From Thermoactinospora rubra (GTDB taxonomy: Bacteria; Actinomycetota; Actinomycetes; Streptosporangiales; Streptosporangiaceae), in assembly GCF_002093975.1 (NCBI RefSeq), contig NZ_KZ084329.1, forward strand, positions 63,596-127,595: a stretch of 64,000 bases of DNA, given 5' to 3'. This document shows, one piece after another, positions 46,910 through 54,365 of this stretch (positions are counted from its first letter, which is position 1; each line of letters opens with the position of its first letter). The notes under the pieces were generated by a model. The model did no database searches. It was not told the DNA's origin and was given only the letters and a program-made list of their open reading frames with translations. The position numbers were made by a program, and so were the translations under genes.

Positions 46910-47495
46910 ACGCGGGCAGCACCACCTCGTCCACGATCTCGGCGATCACGTGGTCGGGGATGGGCACCCCCTGGAAGAGGAAGTGGCTGCGCAGCATCGC
47001 CTGGGCGGCCTCCAGGCGGCGGGGCGTGATCGAGGCCGGGTGGATCTCCCCGCGGGCCGCAGCCCGGCGGGCGATCTCCTGCATGGCCCTGCGGCCGACG
47101 CCCTGGGAGTTGCGGCGGATCTGCAGCGTCCCGTCCCGGTCGCTCAACGCCTCGCCGAGCAGCCCGCGCAGCGCCTCGCCCGCCGGTCCGGCGAGCGCCT
47201 CGGCGGCCTGGCGCAGCCAGGCGATCAGGTCGCCGCGCAGGCTGCCGGTGTCGGGCGGGGAGTCCGGATCGGGCAGCGTGTGGTAGACGGCCTCGATCGC
47301 CAGCTGCAGGCGGGTGGGCCAGCGCCGGTAGAGGGAGGCCTTGCTGGCCCGCGCGCGCTCGGCGACCCGTTCCATGGTCAGCTTCGCGTAGCCGTTCTCG
47401 GCCAGCTCCGCCAGCGTGGCCTGGAAGATCGCCGCGTCGAGGGCCTCGCCCCGGCGGCGCGGCCGCTTGCGGTGGTCGGTGTCCTGGCCGCCCAT
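46881..47495 (-). CDS. TetR-family repressor of the drug-resistance operon
   Basis: 204 aa. HTH ALDAAIFQATLAELAENGYAKLTMERVAERARASKASLYRRWPTR; TetR_C-like ligand domain follows. ATG 47495 chosen because a -10 TAGGAT (47506-47501) lies 5-6 nt upstream, giving a second, leaderless promoter for the regulator; ATG 47513 is the longer alternative. Last gene of the MFS - Rph-like - tetR operon. Confidence 0.88.
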   Translation of the reverse strand: MGGQDTDHRKRPRRRGEALDAAIFQATLAELAENGYAKLTMERVAERARASKASLYRRWPTRLQLAIEAVYHTLPDPDSPPDTGSLRGDLIAWLRQAAEALAGPAGEALRGLLGEALSDRDGTLQIRRNSQGVGRRAMQEIARRAAARGEIHPASITPRRLEAAQAMLRSHFLFQGVPIPDHVIAEIVDEVVLPAFMAGPPPGP

Positions 47496-47505
47496 GGCAG
47501 AGATC

Positions 47506-49845
47506 CTAGGCATGCCGGAGATCCTGGGCCGCCGCGACCACTCGGCCGCTGTCGCCGTCCACGGTCACGATCTGCCCGTCGGTCAGGACCGTGGTGCCGG
47601 TCACGGTGCCCATGACGGCGGGCAGGCCGTACTCGCGGGCCACGATGGCGGCGTGGGAGGCGATGCCGCCGGTGTCGACGACCACGGCCGCGGCGCGCTG
47701 GAACAGCGGGGTCCACGACGGGTTGGTGTAGGGGCAGACCAGCACGTCGCCGGGGGCGAGCCTGCCGAACTCCGACGGGTCGCGGACGACCTTGACCGGG
47801 CCGGTGGCCGTGCCGCCGCCGGCCGGGGCGCCGGACACCAGCGCGTCGGCGTGGCGGTCGTCGGCGGGGAAGACGGCGCGGGGGTCGATGAGCCGCACGC
47901 CCGACAGCTCCTCCCGCCGGGCGGCCCTGGCCAGGGCGAGGCCGCGCAGCCGCGCCACCTCGGGACCCTCGGGGTCCGCGATTCCCTCCAGCTCCTCCAG
48001 CCGCAGGTGGAAGACGTCCTCGGGGCGCTCCAGCAGCCTCCGCCCGATCTCCAGCAGCGCGCGGCGCAGGATCGGCATGGGCTTGGTGAACCAGAAGTGG
48101 GTGTCCTCACGGAAGGCCACGCCCAGGCGGGCCCGTGCCACCAGGCGCTCCAGGAGCCGGCGCTGCCGGAGGCCGCGCCGGTCCAGCAGCCGCTTCATCG
48201 CCGCCTCGGCCAGGTCCTCGGCCGGGGGCGCGGGCGGCCGGGAGGCCAGCACGGCGATCAGGTCGCGGACCGTCCGCGGCGAGTCGGCCCACGTGGGCGG
48301 CGTGATGAGCACCGGGCTGACGGTCTCGCGGTTGCCGAACTCGGCCAGGAACGCGGGCAGCCGGTCCTCGACGTCCTCGCCGCGGCGCACGCGCTCGGCC
48401 AGCTCCTCCAGGGCCCGGTTGGCCGCCTGCGTCCGCGTCTCGGCGCCCATGACGAGGTCGGCCATCAGGCCGGTACGGCGCAGCAGCCGCAGCGTCAGCA
48501 GCAGCCGGGCCAGCGCCAGGCCCGCTCCCGGCAGGTAGTCGGCGCGCAGGCCGGTGATCGGCTCGACGAGCCTCAGGGCCCGCCTGGGCACGCCGACCAG
48601 CCGCTCCCACGGCAGGGCGGTCAGGTCCAGGCGCTCCAGTTCGCGCAGGTCGCGCAGGAAGCCGACGAAGCGCGGGTCCTGCTGCCAGCGCTCCAGGCGA
48701 TGGCGGCGGGCGCGCCACAGCAGGATGAACGGCGCGGCCAGCACCCGCGGGGTGGGCCTGGGCGGCTGGGGGACCAGCCGGTAGACGACGCCGTCGACCT
48801 CCTCCAGGGCGCCCTCGAACAGGCCGCGCAGGCCGAGGCCGCGGGTGATGGACGCCATCATGCCCATCGGGCCGTGCGGCACCCAGGTGCTCATGTCGAT
48901 CGGGTACGGCCGGACCGGCAGGTACTCCAGCAGCACCGAGCCGAGCCGCCGCTGGATCGCGTTGAGCTTGACGGGCGGGGGCGGCAGCGCGGTCATCGGG
49001 CGCGCCTGCACGAGCACGACCTTCTCGCCCGCGAGCGCCCACTCGATGTCCTGCGGGCGGCCGAAGTGGCCGGCCACGGCCGTGCCGAGCCGGGCCAGCT
49101 CCTTCAGGGTCGCCTCGCCCAGCAGCGGCTCGCCGGTCGCCCGGCCCTCCTCGCGGCCCACGCCGCCGCCGGGCGCGCTTGTGATGACCACCTCGCGGCG
49201 GCCGGGCGACCAGTCGCGCACGGCGCCGTCGCGGTCCAGCACGTAGTGGTCGGGCGTGACGAGCCCGGAGACCACGGCCTCGCCGAGCCCGCTGCCGGCG
49301 TCCACGACCAGCTCGGCCCGCTCGCCGGTCACCGGGTTGGCGGTGAACAGCACGCCGGCCGCCTCGGCGGGCACCATGACCTGCACCACGACCGCGATGC
49401 GCACGTCCGCCGGGTCGATGCCGAGGCGGGCGCGGTAGGCGACGGCGCGCTCGCCCCACAGCGAGCCCCAGCACCGCCGCACCGCCCGCAGGACCGCCTC
49501 CTCGCCCACGACGTTGAGGTAGGTCTCCTGCTGGCCGGCGAAGGCGGCGCCGGGCAGGTCCTCGGCGGTCGCGCTGGAGCGGACGGCGACCGGCCCCGCG
49601 CCCAGGGCGGCGTAGGCGTCCAGGATGGCCTCGCGCAGCTCCGCGGGCAGCTGCGCGGCCTCGACCGCCTCCCTGCCGGTGGCTCCCCGTACGGCTGCCG
49701 CGTAGGCGTGGGTGGTGACCACGAAGCCGTCGGGCACCGGGAATCCGGCGCGCAGCAGCTCGCCCAGGTTGGCGCCCTTGCCTCCGGCCAGCGCGAGGTC
49801 GGCGGCCTGCACGGCGCCGAGGGGGAGGACGAGGGGTGGTGTCAT
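47506..49845 (-). CDS. Rifampin phosphotransferase / PEP synthase-like dikinase
   Basis: 779 aa. The N-terminal ATP-grasp half has GGKGANLGELLRAGFPVPDGF and PVAVRSSATAEDLPGAAFAGQQET; the C-terminal swivelling His domain has PSWTPLFQRAAAVVVDTGG, then IASHAAIVAREYGLPAVMGT with the phospho-His. The middle ~380 residues are diverged. This order (ATP domain, middle domain, His domain) is that of Rph enzymes, which phosphorylate rifamycins. The drug-pump/TetR context favours a resistance role, but a metabolic PEP-synthase role cannot be excluded. Confidence 0.8.
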   Translation of the reverse strand: MTPPLVLPLGAVQAADLALAGGKGANLGELLRAGFPVPDGFVVTTHAYAAAVRGATGREAVEAAQLPAELREAILDAYAALGAGPVAVRSSATAEDLPGAAFAGQQETYLNVVGEEAVLRAVRRCWGSLWGERAVAYRARLGIDPADVRIAVVVQVMVPAEAAGVLFTANPVTGERAELVVDAGSGLGEAVVSGLVTPDHYVLDRDGAVRDWSPGRREVVITSAPGGGVGREEGRATGEPLLGEATLKELARLGTAVAGHFGRPQDIEWALAGEKVVLVQARPMTALPPPPVKLNAIQRRLGSVLLEYLPVRPYPIDMSTWVPHGPMGMMASITRGLGLRGLFEGALEEVDGVVYRLVPQPPRPTPRVLAAPFILLWRARRHRLERWQQDPRFVGFLRDLRELERLDLTALPWERLVGVPRRALRLVEPITGLRADYLPGAGLALARLLLTLRLLRRTGLMADLVMGAETRTQAANRALEELAERVRRGEDVEDRLPAFLAEFGNRETVSPVLITPPTWADSPRTVRDLIAVLASRPPAPPAEDLAEAAMKRLLDRRGLRQRRLLERLVARARLGVAFREDTHFWFTKPMPILRRALLEIGRRLLERPEDVFHLRLEELEGIADPEGPEVARLRGLALARAARREELSGVRLIDPRAVFPADDRHADALVSGAPAGGGTATGPVKVVRDPSEFGRLAPGDVLVCPYTNPSWTPLFQRAAAVVVDTGGIASHAAIVAREYGLPAVMGTVTGTTVLTDGQIVTVDGDSGRVVAAAQDLRHA

Positions 49846-51293
49846 GACGGGCCTCCGGTGTGGGCGGTGGTGCGCAGCGGTCGCGCGGGCAGGGCGAGGG
49901 TGAGCAGGAAGGCGAGCCCCAGCAGTGGCGTCATGGCGGCGAAGACGGGCGGGAGGGCCTGGCCGAACGCGGCGGCGACGGCCTGCCGCGCGTCCTCGGG
50001 CAGCCGGGCGATGGCCTGCGGGGTCAGCTCGGTGACGGCGCCGCCGTACAGCTCGGTGAAGCGCCAGGTCGCCAGCGCTCCGGCGGCGGCCACCCCGAGC
50101 GAGGCGCCGACCTGCCGCAGCAGGGTGACGGCGGAGGTGGCCGCGCCGAGGTCGGCGTATGGCACGGCGTTCTGCGCGGCCAGCACCATGACCTGCATGA
50201 CCAGGCCGACGCCCAGGCCGAGCAGCAGCAGGGCGGCCATGGCGGGCACGGTGCTGTCGGTCACGCTGTCGGTCACGGTGGTCGCGGCCAGCAGCGCCAT
50301 GCCCGCCGTGGCCAGGGCGGTGCCGGCCACGGGGTAGGCCTTGTAGCGGCCGGTCCTGGTGATGAGCCGCCCGGAGCCGACCGTGGTGACCAGCACCCCG
50401 GCCATCAGCACGGTGACCACCGTGCCGGCCCCGGTCGCCGTGGCGCCCTGCGCGATCTGCAGGTAGGCGGGCAGGTAGGTCAGGGTGCCGAACAGGGCGA
50501 AGCCGATGAGGAAGCCGGTGGCGGCCGGGACGGCGAAGGCGCGGTCGCGGAACAGGCGCAGGGGCAGCACCGGGTCGGCGGCGCGCCGCGCGGTGGCCAG
50601 CCAGGCGAGCCCGGCCGCCGCCGCGAGGGCCAGCCACCCCGGGCCGCCGCCGGGGGCGGCGGTGACGCCCACGACCAGGCCCACGACGGTCAGGGCCAGC
50701 GTGAGCGCGCCGGCGTAGTCGACCGGCGGCCCCGCCGGGGGCCTGGGCAGGCGCAGGGTGCGCGTCAGCACCACCAGGGCGGCCAGCCCGAGCGGCGGGT
50801 AGACGGCGAAGATCCACCGCCAGCCGAGCCCGTCGACGACCAGCCCGCCCAGCACGGGGCCGCCCACGGCGGCCACGACGTAGGCCGCGCCGATCAGGCC
50901 GAGGTAGCGGCCCCTCTCGCGGGGGCTGACGAGCTCGCCGAGGACGGCCTGGGCGCCGATCATGAGCCCGCCGCCGCCCGCGCCCTGCACGGCGCGGAAG
51001 GCGACCAGCTGCGGCATGGTCGTGGCCAGCGCGCACAGCACCGCCCCGGCCACGAAGATCACGATGGCGGCCTGCATGAGCGGCTTGCGGCCGAACCGGT
51101 CGCCGAGCTTGCCGTACAGGGGCATGACGGCCGTGGCCGCCACGAGGTAGGCGGTCGCGACCAGCGGCATCTGGTCCAGCCCGCCGAGGTCGCCGGCCAC
51201 GGCGGGCAGGGCGGGGGTCATCACCGTCTGGTCGAGCGCGCCCATCAGCATGGCGATGACCAGGCCGGGCAGGGCACGGGTTACGGGCGGCAC
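49842..51293 (-). CDS. DHA2-family (14-TM) MFS multidrug efflux pump
   Basis: 483 aa with 14 hydrophobic helices. GALDQTVMTPALPAVAGDL in helix 1, YGKLGDRFGRKPLMQ after helix 2 and AVQGAGGGGLMIGAQAVLGELVSPRERGRYLG in the motif C region. GTG 51293 with SD GAGGAGG. First gene of the operon; the stop overlaps the Rph-like ATG (ATGA). Confidence 0.92.
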   Translation of the reverse strand: MPPVTRALPGLVIAMLMGALDQTVMTPALPAVAGDLGGLDQMPLVATAYLVAATAVMPLYGKLGDRFGRKPLMQAAIVIFVAGAVLCALATTMPQLVAFRAVQGAGGGGLMIGAQAVLGELVSPRERGRYLGLIGAAYVVAAVGGPVLGGLVVDGLGWRWIFAVYPPLGLAALVVLTRTLRLPRPPAGPPVDYAGALTLALTVVGLVVGVTAAPGGGPGWLALAAAAGLAWLATARRAADPVLPLRLFRDRAFAVPAATGFLIGFALFGTLTYLPAYLQIAQGATATGAGTVVTVLMAGVLVTTVGSGRLITRTGRYKAYPVAGTALATAGMALLAATTVTDSVTDSTVPAMAALLLLGLGVGLVMQVMVLAAQNAVPYADLGAATSAVTLLRQVGASLGVAAAGALATWRFTELYGGAVTELTPQAIARLPEDARQAVAAAFGQALPPVFAAMTPLLGLAFLLTLALPARPLRTTAHTGGPS

Positions 51294-51307
51294 GCCGCCT
51301 CCTCAGG

Positions 51308-51350
51308 TAGAGAACGATGCGTTCACTATTAGAGTACGCATCGTTCTCTA
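51308..51350. promoter_or_regulatory. 15-bp perfect inverted repeat, TetR operator candidate
   Basis: TAGAGAACGATGCGT (51308-51322) and ACGCATCGTTCTCTA (51336-51350) separated by 13 bp. The left arm continues into a compact GAACG-N3-CGTTC palindrome (51312-51324). It covers the promoter and leader of the MFS operon and lies about 50 bp upstream of the -10 for the divergent ABC-F leader. Confidence 0.75.
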
Positions 51351-51384
51351 GGTTTTCCAGAGGTGTTTCCCCGGCCGCGGGCCA

Positions 51385-51398
51385 TACACTGATCCCCA
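51385..51398 (+). promoter_or_regulatory. -10 element for the ABC-F leader
   Basis: TACACT at 51385-51390 is followed 8 nt later by the ATG of the five-codon leader ORF, so the transcript would begin at or next to that ATG. Confidence 0.45.
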
Positions 51399-51416
51399 TG
51401 CGCGCTCCCGACTGAC
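51399..51416 (+). CDS. Candidate five-codon leader peptide (MRAPD) upstream of ABC-F
   Basis: ATG CGC GCT CCC GAC TGA, 50 bp before the ABC-F start and right behind a -10 box. Bases 51404-51410 (GCTCCCG) inside it are perfectly complementary to 51448-51454 (CGGGAGC), which contains the likely ABC-F ribosome binding site GGGAG. Antibiotic-resistance ABC-F genes are often controlled by such short leaders. Confidence 0.45.
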
Positions 51417-51465
51417 CCGGCCGCTGCCGTCCCCTGACCACGACCTCCGGGAGCCTCTCCCCATC

Positions 51466-53067
51466 ATGATCATTGCCACTGACATCGAACTGCGCGCCGG
51501 CTCGCGGCTGCTGATCGAGAACGCCACCTTCCGCGTCAATCCCGGCGACAAGATCGGCCTCGTCGGCCGCAACGGCGCCGGCAAGACCACGCTGACCAAG
51601 GTGCTGGCGGGCGAGGCCCTGCCCGCCGCCGGCAGCGTCACGCGCACCGGCAGCGTCGGCTACCTGCCGCAGGACCCGCGCACGGGCGACCTGCAGATCC
51701 TCGCGCGCGACCGGATCCTGTCCGCGCGCGGGCTGGACGAGGTGCTGCGCAGGCTACGCGAGGCCGAGCAGGGCATGTCGAGCCCCGACGAGCGGGTCAG
51801 GGAGAGGGCGGTCAGGCAGTACGGCAGGCTCGAGGACCAGATGCACGTCCTGGGCGGCTATGCGGCCGAGGCCGAGGCGGCCTCGATCGCCTCCAGCCTG
51901 GGCCTGCCCGACAGGGTGCTGCGCCAGCCGCTGGAAACGCTTTCCGGCGGCCAGAGAAGGCGCGTCGAATTGGCGCGAATTCTCTTCAGCGGCGCGGAGA
52001 CTCTCCTCCTCGACGAGCCGACAAACCACCTCGATGCCGACTCAATCAGCTGGCTTCGTGATTTTTTGCGATCCCATCAGGGTGGTTTGGTGATCATCAG
52101 TCACGACGTCGGCCTCCTTGAAGCGACGGTCAACCGCGTCCTGCACCTGGACGCGAACCGGTGCGTGATCGACGCCTACAACGTCGGCTGGAAGGCCTAC
52201 CTGGCCCAGCGCGAGACCGACGAAAAACGCAGAAAGCGCGAGCGCGCCAACGCGGAAAAGCAGGCCGGCGCGCTGCTGGCGCAGGCCGACCGGATGCGCG
52301 CCAAGGCCACCAAGGCCAAGGCCGCCCAGGACATGGAGCGCCGCGCCCGGCGGCTGCTGGCCGCCACCGAGGAGGAGCGCAGGAGCGACAAGGTCGCCAA
52401 GCTGCGCTTCCCGCAGCCGGCGCCGTGCGGCAGGACGCCGCTGCAGGCGGTGGGGCTGTCGAAGTCCTACGGGTCGCTGGAGGTCTTCACCGACGTCGAC
52501 GTGGCCGTCGACCGCGGCAGCCGGGTGGTCGTGCTGGGGCTCAACGGCGCGGGCAAGACCACGCTGCTGCGCATCCTGGGCGGGCTGGAGCGGCCCGACG
52601 CCGGCGAGGTGCGCCCCGGCCACGGCCTCAAGCTGGGCTACTACGCCCAGGAGCACGAGACGCTCGACCCCGAGCGCACGGTGCTGGAGAACATGCGCTC
52701 GGCCGCGCCGCCGGAGGTGACCGACTCGGAGCTGCGCAAGCTGCTCGGCTCGTTCCTGTTCTCCGGCGACGACGTCGACAAGCCCGCCGGGGTGCTGTCC
52801 GGCGGCGAGAAGACCCGCCTGGCGCTGGCCACGCTCGTGCTCTCCAGCGCCAATGTGCTGCTGCTCGACGAGCCCACGAACAACCTTGATCCGATCAGTC
52901 GTGAACAGGTGCTGAACGCCCTAAGATCCTATTCTGGGGCGATCATCCTCGTTACCCACGACGAGGGTGCCGTAGACGCCCTGTCACCTGATCGGGTGAT
53001 CTTGCTGCCGGACGGAACAGAGGACGCCTGGAGCGAAGAATTTTCCGATCTTGTGGCACTTGCCTGA
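51466..53067 (+). CDS. ABC-F family ribosome-associated ATPase
   Basis: 533 aa, two ATPase domains without membrane helices. Walker A GRNGAGKTT and GLNGAGKTT; signatures LSGGQRRR and LSGGEKTR; Walker B LLLDEPTNHLD and LLLDEPTNNLD. The linker between domains (~residues 235-305, Lys/Arg/Ala-rich) would reach into the ribosome. Similar to mycobacterial Rv1473, and placed as in that genome relative to echA. May relieve macrolide-type stalling or act in general translation. Confidence 0.93.
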   Translation: MIIATDIELRAGSRLLIENATFRVNPGDKIGLVGRNGAGKTTLTKVLAGEALPAAGSVTRTGSVGYLPQDPRTGDLQILARDRILSARGLDEVLRRLREAEQGMSSPDERVRERAVRQYGRLEDQMHVLGGYAAEAEAASIASSLGLPDRVLRQPLETLSGGQRRRVELARILFSGAETLLLDEPTNHLDADSISWLRDFLRSHQGGLVIISHDVGLLEATVNRVLHLDANRCVIDAYNVGWKAYLAQRETDEKRRKRERANAEKQAGALLAQADRMRAKATKAKAAQDMERRARRLLAATEEERRSDKVAKLRFPQPAPCGRTPLQAVGLSKSYGSLEVFTDVDVAVDRGSRVVVLGLNGAGKTTLLRILGGLERPDAGEVRPGHGLKLGYYAQEHETLDPERTVLENMRSAAPPEVTDSELRKLLGSFLFSGDDVDKPAGVLSGGEKTRLALATLVLSSANVLLLDEPTNNLDPISREQVLNALRSYSGAIILVTHDEGAVDALSPDRVILLPDGTEDAWSEEFSDLVALA

Positions 53068-53180
53068 TCTTAATTTGAGCGGGTACGGATCTTTTCCTCT
53101 GGAGTAGGTAGCCGATCCCGCCGAAATGACTGATCATGGCGGAGTAACGCTGCGGAAGTCTGGCACTACAGGAGGTACTC
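53068..53180 (+). promoter_or_regulatory. Intergenic region before the small HTH gene
   Basis: 113 bp ending in a strong SD (ACAGGAGGTACTC) before GTG 53181. No clear -35/-10 pair stands out. Confidence 0.35.
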
Positions 53181-53396
53181 GTGGCCGAGACTCTGAAGAA
53201 AGGCACCCGGGTCACCGGGGCCGACCGCGAGAAGCTGGCCGGCGATCTCAAGAAGCGCTACGCCGCGGGTGAGTCCATCCGCGCCCTGGCCGCTTCGACC
53301 GGCCGATCCTACGGGTTCATCCACCGCATCCTGTCGGAGTCCGGTGTGACTCTGCGCGGGCGCGGCGGAGCCACCCGAGGCAAGTCCAAGAGGTAA
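53181..53396 (+). CDS. Small helix-turn-helix protein
   Basis: 71 aa. A basic protein whose centre SIRALAASTGRSYGFIHRILSESG has the tri-helical pattern of transposase/resolvase-type HTH domains, followed by an RGRGGATRGKSKR tail suited for DNA contact. I recall close homologues as widely conserved single-domain proteins in actinomycetes; function unknown. Perfect SD GGAGGT supports real translation. Confidence 0.85.
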   Translation: MAETLKKGTRVTGADREKLAGDLKKRYAAGESIRALAASTGRSYGFIHRILSESGVTLRGRGGATRGKSKR

Positions 53397-53450
53397 CTCT
53401 GGACCAACATGGAACGCGCGTCCGCAGCCGCACGTCCCCAGTCAGCCGCC

Positions 53451-53495
53451 TCCGCCGCGCCCGAGCAAAGTTCTAGTAAGCTCGGGCGCGGCGGA
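53451..53495 (+). terminator. Strong hairpin between HTH gene and echA
   Basis: TCCGCCGCGCCCGAGC (53451-53466) and GCTCGGGCGCGGCGGA (53480-53495) form a perfect 16-bp stem; the 13-nt loop contains CTAGTAA, which could be a -10 element. Likely terminates transcription from the HTH gene, with a fresh start for echA. Confidence 0.7.
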
Positions 53496-53519
53496 CCAGC
53501 GACTCAAGGGAGGCTGCGC

Positions 53520-54275
53520 GTGCAAGGGGGGAACCTGGAGGCCGTCGGCCTCCGCTTCGAGGTGGACGGTGAGATCGCGACGATCACGCTGGACCGGCCG
53601 GACAAGCGCAACGCACAAACGTTCGCCCTCTGGTCGGCCCTGGCCGGCATCGGAGAGACCCTGCCGGAGCAGGTCCGTGTCGTCGTGGTGAAAGGTGAGG
53701 GACCGTCCTTCTCGGCAGGTATCGACCTGTCCATGTTCGGGCAGATGACCGGCGCGACCGATCTCGAACGGCGGATCGAGGAGTTCCAGCAGGCGTTCCT
53801 GTGGCTGCGCCGTCCCGAGATCGTCTCCATCGCGGCGGTGCAGGGACACGCGATCGGGGCCGGCTTCCAGCTGGCGCTGTCCTGCGACCTGCGCATCGTG
53901 GCCGACGACGTCAAGTTCTGCATGAAGGAGCCCGCCCTGGGCCTGGTCCCCGACCTGACCGGCACCAAGCCGCTGGTCGAGCTGGTCGGCCTGGCCAAGG
54001 CGGTCGACATCTGCCTGACGGCCAGGACCGTCGGGGCCGAGGAGGCCTACCGGATCGGGCTGGCCGAGAGGGTCGTGGCCAGGGACGAGCTGGACCAAGC
54101 CGTCCAGGACAAGGCGGCCGAGCTGCTGTCGGTCGACCGCGACGCGGCCGCGGCCACCAAGAGGCTGCTCCAGGGCGCGAGGGGGCGCACCCTGGAGGAC
54201 CAGTGCGCGGCCGAGCGCGCCGAGCAGATTGAGCGGCTCCGCTCCCTCGCGCGGCTCGCCGAGGTCCGCCGGTAG
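53520..54275 (+). CDS. Enoyl-CoA hydratase/isomerase family protein
   Basis: 251 aa crotonase fold. IATITLDRPDKRNAQ at the start, oxyanion-hole stretches GPSFSAGIDLSMFG and QGHAIGAGFQLALSCDLRI, and KEPALGLVPDLTGTKPL; the last carries Asp instead of the catalytic Glu found in many hydratases, so isomerase or other activity is possible. GTG 53520 chosen for its SD AAGGGAGG; the frame is open back to 53409 but runs through the hairpin. Positional equivalent of echA12 in M. tuberculosis. Confidence 0.88.
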   Translation: MQGGNLEAVGLRFEVDGEIATITLDRPDKRNAQTFALWSALAGIGETLPEQVRVVVVKGEGPSFSAGIDLSMFGQMTGATDLERRIEEFQQAFLWLRRPEIVSIAAVQGHAIGAGFQLALSCDLRIVADDVKFCMKEPALGLVPDLTGTKPLVELVGLAKAVDICLTARTVGAEEAYRIGLAERVVARDELDQAVQDKAAELLSVDRDAAAATKRLLQGARGRTLEDQCAAERAEQIERLRSLARLAEVRR

Positions 54276-54326
54276 CGGCCGTCGGGGTCCGCGGACAGCG
54301 GCCCGCCGGGGTTCGCCCGCAGCAAA

Positions 54327-54356
54327 GCGCGGAATCGCCGCGCCCTGCCGTACGCT
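54327..54356 (+). promoter_or_regulatory. Hairpin and -10 element before the ABC exporter gene
   Basis: GCGCGG-AATCG-CCGCGC (54327-54343) may end echA transcription; TACGCT (54351-54356) followed by 9 nt and ATG 54366 is a possible near-leaderless promoter. Confidence 0.4.
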
Positions 54357-54365
54357 TCACTGACC

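Noticed and set aside
47506..51441. 1311-aa apparent fusion of MFS-region and Rph-like protein
   Set aside because: The upstream part is an off-frame reading of the MFS gene; the real MFS is in another frame and overlaps the Rph-like ATG by ATGA.
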